DNA of 64,000 nt. It comes from GCA-2733415 sp965178655. Its GTDB lineage: Bacteria; Bacteroidota; Bacteroidia; Flavobacteriales; Flavobacteriaceae. Below are positions 33,894 to 42,956 of this stretch, one piece after another. The DNA is taken from positions 372,001 through 436,000 of the forward strand of contig OZ238266.1 of assembly GCA_965178655.1 (NCBI GenBank), given 5' to 3'. The translations under genes were made by a program, and so were the position numbers. Numbering within the stretch: the stretch's first letter is position 1; every line of letters begins with the position of its first letter. A model generated the notes under the pieces. The model was not told the origin of the DNA. It searched no databases and worked only from the letters and a program-made list of their open reading frames with translations.

Positions 33894-35849
33894 TTATTTA
33901 AGCCATTGCATTCGTTGTAATCTTACAGCATTCAAAATTGCTATTAACGCAACACCTACATCTGCAAATACAGCTTCCCACATTGTTGCTAAACCACCTG
34001 CACCTAATATTAAAACAACTATTTTAACACCAAAAGCTAAAATGATATTCTGCCAAACAATTTTTCGAGTAGAACGACTAATTTTTATTGCTCTAACTAC
34101 TTTTGAAGGTTGGTCTGTTTGGATAATAACATCAGCAGTTTCAATGGCAACATCACTTCCTAAACCACCCATTGCAATACCTACATTACTTGCTGCTAAA
34201 ACTGGTGCATCATTAATACCATCTCCAATAAATGCTATTTTATTTTCGGAATTTTGTTTTAGGGTTTCTATTTCATTCAATTTATCTTCGGGTAATAAAC
34301 CACCTTTTGCTTTTTCAATGTTTAATTGAGAAGCTACTTTTTGAGTAATAGAATCCTTATCCCCAGAGAGCATCATTATTTTAGAAATGCCTACTTTATG
34401 TAAATTGGTTATGGTTTCTTTAGCATCTTCTTTTAATTCATCTGCTATAACTACATAACCTGCAAATTCGCTATCGATAGCAACCAAAACAATAGATTCT
34501 ACAATAGTGTCGATTTCTTTTGCAACTTCAATATTATTGGCAGTCATTAAAGCTTTGTTTCCAACTAAAACAGTTTTTCCGTTTACAATTCCTTTTAAAC
34601 CTTTTCCTGCTATTTCTGAAACTTTGGTAGCATTAAAATTTGTTCCAACTGCTTGATATTCTAAAATGGCTTTAGCAATTGGATGTGTAGACTGTTGTTC
34701 CATTGCCATAAGGTATTTCATAAACTCTGATTCTTTCCAACCGATTGTTTTTACTTCTTTGATTTTGAAAACTCCTTTTGTTACTGTACCCGTTTTATCC
34801 ATAACCAACGTATTAATTTTGGTCATAACATCAAGAAAAGAAGCACCTTTAAATAGAATACCGTTTTTTGAAGCAGCTCCTAAACCACCGAAATAACCCA
34901 ATGGAATTGAAATAACTAAAGCACAAGGACAAGAAATAACCAGGAAAATTAAAGCTCTATACAACCAATCTCTAAAGACATAATCATCTACAAAAAAATA
35001 AGGTAATAATGTAACGCCTATGGCTAAAAACACAACAATTGGTGTGTAAATACGTGCAAACTTCCTTATGAATAATTCGGTTTTAGATTTACGAGCTGTT
35101 GCATTTTGAACCATATCGAGAATACGAGCAATGGAACTGTCTTTAAATTCTTTGGTGGTTTCAATTTCTATAACACCATTGAGATTGATACTTCCTGCAA
35201 ATACTTTTTTACCTTTGGCAATGGTATCTGGTTTACTTTCACCTGTTAAAGCTGCTGTGTTAAATGATCCTTTTTCAGACAATAAAACACCATCTAAAGG
35301 TACTTTTTCGCCAACACGTACTTGTATCTTTTCACCAATATCTACGGTTTCAGGATTTACAGAAACATAGTCTTTATATCGATAAACTAACGCTTCCTTT
35401 GGTCTTACATCAAGCAATGCTTTGATGTTTGATTTTGCTCTATTAACTGCTGCGCTTTGAAATAATTCGCCTACTGCATAAAATAGCATTACTGCAACAC
35501 CTTCAGGATATTCGCCAATAATAAACGCACCAATGGTTGCGATTGACATTAGAAAAAATTCTGTAAAGACATCACCTTTTTTAATACTTTTCCATCCTTC
35601 TTTTACAACAGGAAATCCAACAGGTATATAAGCTATGATATACCAAACAATGCGAATCCAATCTCTAAAAAAATTAATATCAAAATAATCTAAAGTAATA
35701 CCAATGATTAGCACTACAAAACTTACTATCGCTGGACTATATGCTTTAAAATTATTGGAACCTTTACTGTGATTTTGACCATCATCGTGACTGTGTTCTT
35801 TTTCAGAATTAGGCTTTATATCTCTTAAATTGAGTTTCTTTTTTTTCAT
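33894..35849 (-). CDS. Zn/Cd/Pb-type heavy-metal P1B ATPase
   Basis: 651 residues. A His-rich N-terminus (HSHDDGQNHSKGS) replaces the usual HMA domain. The metal-binding CPC lies in ISCPCALVIS near residue 305; the phosphorylated Asp is in MDKTGTVTKG near 349; TGES, HPIA and GDGINDAPVLA are complete. CPC with a His-rich tail and a C-terminal helix KIVVLILGAGGLATMWEAVFADVGV fits the ZntA/CadA (P1B-2) class, which exports Zn, Cd or Pb from the cytosol. The Fur-family gene lies 58 nt upstream on the same strand. Confidence 0.88.
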   Translation of the reverse strand: MKKKKLNLRDIKPNSEKEHSHDDGQNHSKGSNNFKAYSPAIVSFVVLIIGITLDYFDINFFRDWIRIVWYIIAYIPVGFPVVKEGWKSIKKGDVFTEFFLMSIATIGAFIIGEYPEGVAVMLFYAVGELFQSAAVNRAKSNIKALLDVRPKEALVYRYKDYVSVNPETVDIGEKIQVRVGEKVPLDGVLLSEKGSFNTAALTGESKPDTIAKGKKVFAGSINLNGVIEIETTKEFKDSSIARILDMVQNATARKSKTELFIRKFARIYTPIVVFLAIGVTLLPYFFVDDYVFRDWLYRALIFLVISCPCALVISIPLGYFGGLGAASKNGILFKGASFLDVMTKINTLVMDKTGTVTKGVFKIKEVKTIGWKESEFMKYLMAMEQQSTHPIAKAILEYQAVGTNFNATKVSEIAGKGLKGIVNGKTVLVGNKALMTANNIEVAKEIDTIVESIVLVAIDSEFAGYVVIADELKEDAKETITNLHKVGISKIMMLSGDKDSITQKVASQLNIEKAKGGLLPEDKLNEIETLKQNSENKIAFIGDGINDAPVLAASNVGIAMGGLGSDVAIETADVIIQTDQPSKVVRAIKISRSTRKIVWQNIILAFGVKIVVLILGAGGLATMWEAVFADVGVALIAILNAVRLQRMQWLK

Positions 35850-35906
35850 TGATACTTAAATTTATTTCAAAGATGCTTTAAAATTGACTGCAATGGAAGT
35901 GCATTG

Positions 35907-36320
35907 TTAACTACTACATTTATCACAAATACCTTTTACAACCAAGTTGACGTTTTCAGAAACAAAACCATCAGGCACTTTTATTTGAGGTATTTTATGT
36001 TCTGTTAAACATATAGTTTCGTTGCAATTATTACAATGAAAGTGTAAATGCAAATCGGTTTCAATTTCACAACTGCATCCTTGCTCACAAAGGGCATATT
36101 TAGTAATACCTGTACCGTCGTCTATTTGATGAACAATTGCTTTTTCTTCAAATGTTTTAACTGTTCTGTATAAGGTGGTTCTATCTGCTTTTTCAAAAGC
36201 ATTTTCAATATCGCTTAATGTAATTGCTATTTGTTTTTGTGCAAGAAACTTATAAATAAGTAATCGCATTGCTGTAACACGTATCTCTTTTGACTCTAAT
36301 AATTGTTCTATAGTTTGCAT
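35907..36320 (-). CDS. Fur-family metalloregulator (Zur-like)
   Basis: 137 residues. An N-terminal winged helix (TAMRLLIYKFLAQKQIAI, KADRTTLYRTVKTFEEKAIV) precedes a metal-binding dimerisation domain with HLHFHCNNCNE and a C-terminal ICDKCSS (structural zinc, two CxxC pairs). Given the Zn/Cd ATPase downstream and RND genes upstream, it probably senses Zn or a related metal. The start is 3 nt from the czcB-like stop, so it is translated in the same operon. Confidence 0.87.
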   Translation of the reverse strand: MQTIEQLLESKEIRVTAMRLLIYKFLAQKQIAITLSDIENAFEKADRTTLYRTVKTFEEKAIVHQIDDGTGITKYALCEQGCSCEIETDLHLHFHCNNCNETICLTEHKIPQIKVPDGFVSENVNLVVKGICDKCSS

Positions 36321-36323
36321 AAT

Positions 36324-37529
36324 TTAATGTTCGTGTTCTGCTTCACCTTTTTTCATTTCTGCAATAAGGTAGTAGGCATTATTATAAGCGAATTTTGTAT
36401 TTGATTCGATTTCGTCAGGAAACTGTACAGCTATCCATTTGCCATCTTTTGCTCCCAAAATAACTTCGATTGGCTTAAAACTCCAGTCTTCATTTTCCTT
36501 TTCTACAGAAAATACAAAATATTTATCGCCTTCTTTTATGATAGCACTTTCTGGTAATGCCTTTGTTTTAGTATTTTCTACTTGAATTTTACCTTGGATA
36601 TACATTCCTGAAATTAAATTGCCTTTTTTATTTTCAATTTCTGCGTGAACGTGCACTGCTTTTGGATTATCCTCAAATGTTTTACTTACCGAATAGATTT
36701 CTGCAATTAATTCTTCATTTTGAGTAGATTGAACATTAAAGGTTACTTTTTGACCTTTTTTTACTTTGTAAACATCTTTTTCGAAGACCATTAAATCTGC
36801 GTGAACGTGATGTGTATTTACTATTTCAAAGAGTTCTGATTGAGGCTCAACATATTGACCTGTTTTTACTTCTACCTTTTGAACAAACCCTTCAATTGGG
36901 CTACGCAATGCTACTTGTTGGGCTATTGTGCCATTACGAACCGATGTTGTACTGATATTTAGCAATTGTAGTTGAGCTGCCATTCCATTAACCATAGCCT
37001 TTGACGCTTCGTATTCTGCTTCTGCTTTTTGAAAATTTGCACCAGAGCCTACGCCAGCATCATATAATTTTTGTTGACGTTCATAATTTTTCTTTAAAAA
37101 ATTGCTATTGCTATACGCATTGAGATAATTGGTTTGCATTTGAATGATATTAGGATGTGATAAATAAGCAACAACCTGACCTTTGTTTACTTTATCTCCT
37201 TCAATTACTTTAATGGAAACTACATTAGCTCCAATTACGGAAGTTATTGCTGCTTCATTTTGTGGTGGTACTTCTAACGTTCCATTGGCTTCAACATAAC
37301 CACTCATATTTCGCAACGCAATGGTGTCAATTTTCATTTTTAAGGCTTCAAATTGTTGTGCTGATAGCATAACTTCTTCGTTTCCGCTATGCCCTTCATT
37401 AGTTTCAATTTTGGTTTCTTTATTATGAGAATGCCCATCTTCTTCGTTGTGTTTTTCTTTATTGCCACAGGCAGTTATTAAAAAGGTCAACATTACTATT
37501 ATTAGGATATTATATGATCTGTTTTTCAT
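36324..37529 (-). CDS. RND efflux periplasmic adaptor (CzcB-like lipoprotein)
   Basis: 401 residues from the ATG at 37,529, chosen because it gives a clean lipoprotein signal (MKNRSYNILIIVMLTFLITACGN, lipobox ITAC) and no overlap with the RND gene; an in-frame ATG at 37,559 would add ten polar residues and overlap the preceding gene by 23 nt. A His-rich segment (HNEEDGHSHNKE) lies after the lipid Cys. The membrane-fusion hairpin and barrel follow: EGDKVNKGQVVAYLSHP, coiled coil from 125-190, SPIEGFVQKVEVKTGQYV and the C-terminal AESAIIKEG-like PESAIIKEGDKY. It links the pump to the outer membrane channel. Confidence 0.87.
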   Translation of the reverse strand: MKNRSYNILIIVMLTFLITACGNKEKHNEEDGHSHNKETKIETNEGHSGNEEVMLSAQQFEALKMKIDTIALRNMSGYVEANGTLEVPPQNEAAITSVIGANVVSIKVIEGDKVNKGQVVAYLSHPNIIQMQTNYLNAYSNSNFLKKNYERQQKLYDAGVGSGANFQKAEAEYEASKAMVNGMAAQLQLLNISTTSVRNGTIAQQVALRSPIEGFVQKVEVKTGQYVEPQSELFEIVNTHHVHADLMVFEKDVYKVKKGQKVTFNVQSTQNEELIAEIYSVSKTFEDNPKAVHVHAEIENKKGNLISGMYIQGKIQVENTKTKALPESAIIKEGDKYFVFSVEKENEDWSFKPIEVILGAKDGKWIAVQFPDEIESNTKFAYNNAYYLIAEMKKGEAEHEH

Positions 37530-37536
37530 AGTGTTA

Positions 37537-40500
37537 TTATTTAAAATATTGTAATTCAAAAATGCTTTGTAAATAGTTTACCAATGCTGTTTGAGCTTCT
37601 AACTCTGATTGAATGGCTTGATTTATAAGTTGCGTAAAGGCAGAATAATCAATTTCGCCTTCTTTATAAGCAAATAAAGCACCAGTTTTCTGTTCTTTAA
37701 TAAGTGGTAATACTTCATCTTTATAAAATAGCCAAGACGTTTTCCATTTTTGGTAATTTTCTTTTGCTTGATTAAATTTAGATTGCACTTCCTTTTGTTT
37801 AAATAACATATTTACTTCTGCAATTTCTTTATTGAATTTTGCAGTTCTAATTTGTTTTCTTGTAGTACCAGAAAGAAATGGTATAGAAATACCGGCTTGA
37901 TAAGTATAATAGCCTGAACTACCGTTTACTTTTTGTAAACCACCTTGAAGGTTAAACTTTGGTAAATTCTCGGCTTTAGCAGCTTTGTAATTTGCTTCTG
38001 CTTCTGCTATTTTAAGTTGAGAAACACCATACAAAGGATGAGCTTCTACACTAAAGGCTGTTAAATCTATGTTGTTAAGGGTTTTAAACTCGTTTGGAAC
38101 TGTATAAATTTTTTCAGAAACTAACCATAAATTTAATTGCTGTAAAGCAATGAGGTATTCGCTATAAGCTTGCTTTGTTTTATTTTTAATTTGTAAAGCT
38201 TGATTTTTAGCTGCTGAATATTCTAATTTTGATATGGCTTCTACTTCATAATTTAACTCGACAGCTTTTTCAAAATTGGTGTAAATAGCGTTCAATTCTT
38301 TATACAGATTATAATTCCGTTTACTTTTAAAGGCATTAGACCAGGCTTTTTTCACCTCTAATTCTAACTCTAATTCTGAAAGTTGATACGCCTTTTGCGC
38401 TAATTGAATACGTTGTTCCAATAATTTTTGCTTTGGTGCAATACCAAACACATCTATATTTGATTGGCCAACACCAATAGTTGTGTAAATACCTGAACCA
38501 TCTTTAATTTCCTCACCACCTGTGAAAATTTGAGTTGAGCCAAAATCGAAAGCAGTCCCTTTTAATTGTTGCTGTTTATCAATTTCTAACTGTCTTTGTT
38601 TTAAACTAGGATAGTTCTCTTTTGACATTTTTATAGCTTCTTGTAATGAAACAATAGGCAAAGAGTCGCTAACTTGTTGTGCATTTCCTGTTATTGGAAA
38701 CAAAAACATAAAAACTATAATAGCTGTTGCAGTTGTAATTTTTTTGTTTGCTTTAAATTTAAAAGACTTGTTCTCTACCCAATGGTATAAAATAGGAAGA
38801 ACAAACAAGGTTAATAATGTAGAAGTTAACAGACCACCAATAACTACCGTTGCTAAAGGACGTTGTACTTCTGCACCTGCTGATGCAGAGATAGCCATTG
38901 GCAAAAAGCCTAATACATCAGTAAAAGCTGTAAGCATAATAGGTCTTATTCTTCGTTTTGTACCTTCAATAATTCTATCTTTTAAATTGGTAACGCCTTC
39001 TTCTTTTAATTCATTTAAACCACTAATCATTACTAAACCATTTAAAACTGCAACACCAAATAGGACAATAAAACCTACACCTGCCGAAATACTAAAAGGC
39101 ATATCACGAAGCCACAAGGCTATAACACCACCAATGGTTGCCATTGGAATAGCTATGTAAATCATTAAAGTTTGTGGTAGTGATTTTAGGGCGAAATATA
39201 TTAATACAAAAATAAGTAGCAATGCTATTGGTACTACAGTTTGCAAGCGATTACTAGCACGTTCTAAATTTTCGAAAGCACCTCCATATCGAATAAAATA
39301 ACCTGAAGGCAATTGAAGATTTGCATCTAATTTTGATTTGATTTCTGCTACTAACGATTTTACATCACGACCTCTTACATTAATACCTACATAAGTTCTT
39401 CTGTTAGTATTGTCTCTACTTATTTGCATAGGGCCAGCTTTGTAGCTTACGTCTGCAACTTCACGAAGTGGAATTTGTGCACCAGAAGGCAAGTTGACAA
39501 ACAAGTTTTGAACATCTGTTATGTCTTTACGATTATGAGAACTTAACCTAACCACTAAATCAAATCGTTTTTCACCTTCAAAAATAACACCTGCTGTACC
39601 TCCTGCAAATGCAGATTGTACAATTTGGTTTAAAGTATTTACTTGAAGTCCGTATTGTGCTAATTTATTTCGGTTATAGGTAATTGTCATTTGTGGTAAA
39701 CCTGTGGTAGCTTCCGCTTTCATATCACCAATACCTTCTGTACCTGCAATTATTTTAGATATTTCTTCTGCTTTTTGAGACAATACATTTATATCTTCTC
39801 CATAAAGTTTAATAGCTATGTCTTCTCTAACACCTTCGAGTAGTTCGTTAAAACGCATTTCAATGGGTTGGGTAAATTCATAATTCACACCAGGAATCAT
39901 TTCTACTGCTTCCTTCATTTCTTCAATAAGTTCATCTTTGGTTGCAACCGTTGTCCATTCGCTTTTTGGTTTCAGAATTACAAAAATATCTGCAATATCC
40001 ATAGGCATTGGGTCGGTTGGGATTTCAGCAACACCAATTCGACTGACTATTTTTTCAACTTCAGGAAATTTTGCTTTTACAATTTGCTCAATTTTTGTAG
40101 TGGTCTCAATAGTTTCAGAAAGAGAACTGCCAGGTTTTAAAATAGCGTGAAACGCTATATCACCTTCATCGAGCTGTGGAATAAACTCACCACCCATTCG
40201 GGTAAACATAAAAACGGTAATTCCGAATAAAACAACTGCAACTCCAACTATTAGTTTGCCTTTCTTTAATGCTTTTTCTAATAAAGGTTGATATTTACGT
40301 TCTACCCAATGCACAAACTTATCGCCATAGGATTTTTTGTCTGATTTTGGCGCTCTTAAAATAAGTGCAGACATCATTGGAACATAAGTTAAACAAAGTA
40401 CCATTGCACCAATCATAGCAAAAATAAAAGTCAATGCCATTGGCTTGAACATTTTTCCTTCAATACCTTGTAATGCCAATATAGGCAAGAAAACTATTAA

Positions 40501-41868
40501 GATTATTAGCTGACCAAAAAAGGCAGCATTCATCATTTTTTTAGAAGCATTTGCTGCAACATTATCACGTTCTTTAGACGTTAGTTTTTTCTTTTTTAAA
40601 ACTTGTGTAGCAATAAGGAAAACAGTGCTCTCTACAATAATTACTGCACCATCAACGATAATTCCAAAATCTATGGCTCCTAAACTCATTAAATTAGCCC
40701 AAACGTCAAAAACATTCATTAGAATAAATGCAAATAATAAGGATAATGGAATTGTTGAAGCTACTATTAAACCACCTCTCCAATTACCTAATAAGAAAAT
40801 AAGAACAAAAATGACTATTAAAGCGCCTTCAATTAAATTGGTTGCAACTGTTGAGGTTGTTTCTGCTATTAACTTACTTCGGTCTAACAAAGGTTCGATG
40901 ATTACACCTTCTGGTAATGACTTTTCAATTTGAGCCATTCTTTGCTTGACATTTTCGATAACATCATTTGAATTAGCACCTTTTAACATCATTACCAAAC
41001 CACCAACAACTTCGCCTTCACCATCTTGTGTTAATGCACCATAACGAATAGCAGCACCAAATTGCACCGTAGCAATATCACCTACAGTTATAGGAATGTT
41101 ATTTATGTTTTTAACCGTAATCTTTTTAATATCTTCTAAACTACGCACCAAGCCTTCACCACGAATAAAATTAGCTTGATGATTTTTTTCTATATATGCG
41201 CCTCCTGTATTTTGATTGTTTGCCTCAAGAGCTTCAAAAACATCTGTAATTGTAATTCCAATAGCTTTTAGTTCGCTTGGGTCAACAGCTACTTCATACT
41301 GTTTAATTTTACCACCAATGGCGTTAACTTCAACAACACCTTCTACCATAGCCATTTGACGTTGAACAATCCAATCTTGCATTGTACGTAAATCTGTTAC
41401 AGAATATTTGTTTTTATACTCTGGTTTTACTTTTAGTGTGTATTGATAAATTTCACCTAATCCTGAAGATATGGGACCCATTGTAGGTTCTCCAAAGCCA
41501 CTAGGAATTTGCTCTTTGACCTCATTTAGTTTTTCTGATACTAATTGGCGAGGTAGATATGTTCCCATATCATCATCAAAAACTATGGTTACTACAGATA
41601 ATCCGAAACGAGAAATAGAACGAATTTCTGTTACATCTGGAAGATTACTCATTGCCACTTCCACAGGATAAGTAACAAATTGTTCAATGTCTTCTGTACC
41701 TAAATTTGGTGCTTGTGTAATTACTTGCACTTGGTTGTTGGTAATGTCTGGAACAGCATCTATTGGTACTTTGGTCATACTCCAAATACCTGCTCCAATA
41801 ATGGTAAGCGTTAGCAACCCAATAATGAATTTATTATTGATTGAAAAATCAATGATTTTATTAATCAT
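37537..41868 (-). CDS. CusA/CzcA RND metal pump fused to a C-terminal TolC-like channel
   Basis: 1443 residues. Residues 1-1035 form a full HME-RND pump: the N-terminal helix, PDITNNQVQVITQAPN, the SLGAIDFGIIVDGAVIIVES TM4 motif with its Asp residues, TDPMPMDIADIFV and the second set of helices ending VLPILYHWVENK. Residues about 1045-1065 resemble an internal signal sequence (ATAIIVFMFLFPITGNAQ), and 1070-1443 a TolC family channel (VSLQEAIKMSKENYPSLKQR onwards). The fusion is a known Bacteroidota architecture; how the internal signal is processed is unclear. czcB follows 7 nt after. A separate TolC and second CusA lie 6 kb away. Confidence 0.88.
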   Translation of the reverse strand: MINKIIDFSINNKFIIGLLTLTIIGAGIWSMTKVPIDAVPDITNNQVQVITQAPNLGTEDIEQFVTYPVEVAMSNLPDVTEIRSISRFGLSVVTIVFDDDMGTYLPRQLVSEKLNEVKEQIPSGFGEPTMGPISSGLGEIYQYTLKVKPEYKNKYSVTDLRTMQDWIVQRQMAMVEGVVEVNAIGGKIKQYEVAVDPSELKAIGITITDVFEALEANNQNTGGAYIEKNHQANFIRGEGLVRSLEDIKKITVKNINNIPITVGDIATVQFGAAIRYGALTQDGEGEVVGGLVMMLKGANSNDVIENVKQRMAQIEKSLPEGVIIEPLLDRSKLIAETTSTVATNLIEGALIVIFVLIFLLGNWRGGLIVASTIPLSLLFAFILMNVFDVWANLMSLGAIDFGIIVDGAVIIVESTVFLIATQVLKKKKLTSKERDNVAANASKKMMNAAFFGQLIILIVFLPILALQGIEGKMFKPMALTFIFAMIGAMVLCLTYVPMMSALILRAPKSDKKSYGDKFVHWVERKYQPLLEKALKKGKLIVGVAVVLFGITVFMFTRMGGEFIPQLDEGDIAFHAILKPGSSLSETIETTTKIEQIVKAKFPEVEKIVSRIGVAEIPTDPMPMDIADIFVILKPKSEWTTVATKDELIEEMKEAVEMIPGVNYEFTQPIEMRFNELLEGVREDIAIKLYGEDINVLSQKAEEISKIIAGTEGIGDMKAEATTGLPQMTITYNRNKLAQYGLQVNTLNQIVQSAFAGGTAGVIFEGEKRFDLVVRLSSHNRKDITDVQNLFVNLPSGAQIPLREVADVSYKAGPMQISRDNTNRRTYVGINVRGRDVKSLVAEIKSKLDANLQLPSGYFIRYGGAFENLERASNRLQTVVPIALLLIFVLIYFALKSLPQTLMIYIAIPMATIGGVIALWLRDMPFSISAGVGFIVLFGVAVLNGLVMISGLNELKEEGVTNLKDRIIEGTKRRIRPIMLTAFTDVLGFLPMAISASAGAEVQRPLATVVIGGLLTSTLLTLFVLPILYHWVENKSFKFKANKKITTATAIIVFMFLFPITGNAQQVSDSLPIVSLQEAIKMSKENYPSLKQRQLEIDKQQQLKGTAFDFGSTQIFTGGEEIKDGSGIYTTIGVGQSNIDVFGIAPKQKLLEQRIQLAQKAYQLSELELELEVKKAWSNAFKSKRNYNLYKELNAIYTNFEKAVELNYEVEAISKLEYSAAKNQALQIKNKTKQAYSEYLIALQQLNLWLVSEKIYTVPNEFKTLNNIDLTAFSVEAHPLYGVSQLKIAEAEANYKAAKAENLPKFNLQGGLQKVNGSSGYYTYQAGISIPFLSGTTRKQIRTAKFNKEIAEVNMLFKQKEVQSKFNQAKENYQKWKTSWLFYKDEVLPLIKEQKTGALFAYKEGEIDYSAFTQLINQAIQSELEAQTALVNYLQSIFELQYFK

Positions 41869-41974
41869 ATTAAAATGTATTAATTCAGTTAAAAAATATA
41901 AAAGTGTGTTCGTAATTCGATTTCGCTCAATATGAACTTCTCGTAGCTATGCTACTCGAAAACGAAAACATTAA

Positions 41975-41994
41975 AAAAGGATATAGCTATCCTA
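41975..41994 (-). terminator. Terminator downstream of the DUF6660-like gene
   Basis: On the minus strand AGGATA-gcta-TATCCT is followed by six T. It lies 12 nt past the stop codon of the small gene ending at 42,006 and separates it from the RND-TolC operon. Confidence 0.6.
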
Positions 41995-42005
41995 TGAAAA
42001 CTGAA

Positions 42006-42317
42006 TTATACCCGAGGTGGTTGTAAAATGGAAGTCGTAAAATCTTTTTCTATCCCATTGTGGTAGAAAAAATCTTGGGTAGAAATAAATGTTATTTCAT
42101 ATTTTATGTAAGAAAATTGAAAATATGTAGCGTTTATATGACAACATTGACATATACAAAAAGGCGAACATAAATCTGAATCTTGGTGCTGGTGGTCGTT
42201 ATCCATAGCTTGTGAAATTTCAGTTTTAACATCATCTTCAGACACATCGATATCTGCACAAGGTGCTAGATTGAGTGCGAAAATATAAATTGATAATATG
42301 AATGTTAAAAATTTCAT
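42006..42317 (-). CDS. DUF6660-like small secreted Cys/His protein
   Basis: 103 residues with a signal peptide (MKFLTFILSIYIFALNLAPCAD). The mature part is acidic and His-rich (DNDHQHQDSDL) followed by a tight Cys cluster (CSPFCICQCCH), then a hydrophobic-aromatic tail ending in QPPRV. It matches the pattern of DUF6660 proteins seen upstream of CusA genes in flavobacteria (recalled). Metal binding in the periplasm is a fair inference. It is transcribed separately from the RND genes because a hairpin terminator follows it. Confidence 0.7.
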   Translation of the reverse strand: MKFLTFILSIYIFALNLAPCADIDVSEDDVKTEISQAMDNDHQHQDSDLCSPFCICQCCHINATYFQFSYIKYEITFISTQDFFYHNGIEKDFTTSILQPPRV

Positions 42318-42400
42318 TGTAGCAAATATATAAATTATTTAATGCAATGGTTGTGCAAATAATAGGCTTTATAATAATTAAAAGGTGTTTGGTTAGTTAT

Positions 42401-42447
42401 ATTTTATAGCAAAAGAAAAAACCTTAATTTTCCTTTTGCTATAAAAT
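42401..42447 (-). terminator. Terminator after the HMA lipoprotein gene
   Basis: ATTTTATAGCAAAAG is an exact reverse complement of 42,433-42,447: a 15-bp perfect stem with T-rich flank on the minus strand, 22 nt after the stop codon of the HMA gene. Confidence 0.85.
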
Positions 42448-42468
42448 ACATTAAAAAATCATACTTAT

Positions 42469-42921
42469 TTATTGATTCATTTTCATTTCGTGGTCGTATT
42501 GACAACAACCTGGTAAATTTTTATAAGCTTCTTCGCTTCCTGCTACTTTTTCAGTATCATAACCAGAAGCTGCTATTGCTTTATGAATTGCCATTGCATT
42601 GGTTTTGGTATCATCAAAAGAGACATCGATTTTCTTTTTATCTACATTCCAATTTGCACTTGCAACACCTTCAACAGCATTTACTGCTTTTTCAATGGTG
42701 CTTTTACACATACCACAATTACCTCTTACACCAAATGACAAGTCTGTCATTGCCATATCTTTTGAAACTTGTGTAGTAGTTGTTTTTGTTTCTTTTTTTG
42801 TTTGACTATTACAGCTTGTTACACCTAAAGCTGCTATAACAGCTACACTTAAAATTACTTTTTTACTCACGTCGATTACATTGTTGTTTTTGTGTTCGTG
42901 ATTTTTCTTTGAAAAGTTCAT
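42469..42921 (-). CDS. Heavy-metal-associated (HMA) domain lipoprotein
   Basis: 150 residues. After a polar leader of 18 residues (MNFSKKNHEHKNNNVIDVSK) a hydrophobic segment with lipobox-like VTSC suggests export; an internal Met start nearer the signal is possible. The HMA ferredoxin-like domain covers about 57-130 with GNCGMC (Cys69, Cys72) as the metal site. The C-terminal tail NLPGCCQYDHEMKMNQ adds Cys, His and Met ligands. It is the last gene of the copper operon (35 nt after the cusB-like gene), likely a periplasmic copper chaperone. Confidence 0.8.
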   Translation of the reverse strand: MNFSKKNHEHKNNNVIDVSKKVILSVAVIAALGVTSCNSQTKKETKTTTTQVSKDMAMTDLSFGVRGNCGMCKSTIEKAVNAVEGVASANWNVDKKKIDVSFDDTKTNAMAIHKAIAASGYDTEKVAGSEEAYKNLPGCCQYDHEMKMNQ

Positions 42922-42956
42922 TGTTTTAAAATTTAATTGTTATTATTTGTATTTAA

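Noticed and set aside
35888..35906. CAATG-gaagtg-CATTG as a Fur/Zur operator for the Zn/Cd ATPase
   Set aside because: Only a 5-bp inverted repeat lying right after the regulator's stop codon; too weak to claim.
37537..41868. CzcA-TolC fusion as a lost stop codon
   Set aside because: This fusion is a recurring Bacteroidota architecture with a signal-like linker, not a simple read-through.
41920..41970. A further REP-like unit (GTAGC-tat-GCTAC) before the CzcA-TolC gene
   Set aside because: The match to the other repeat units is too short and degenerate to call.
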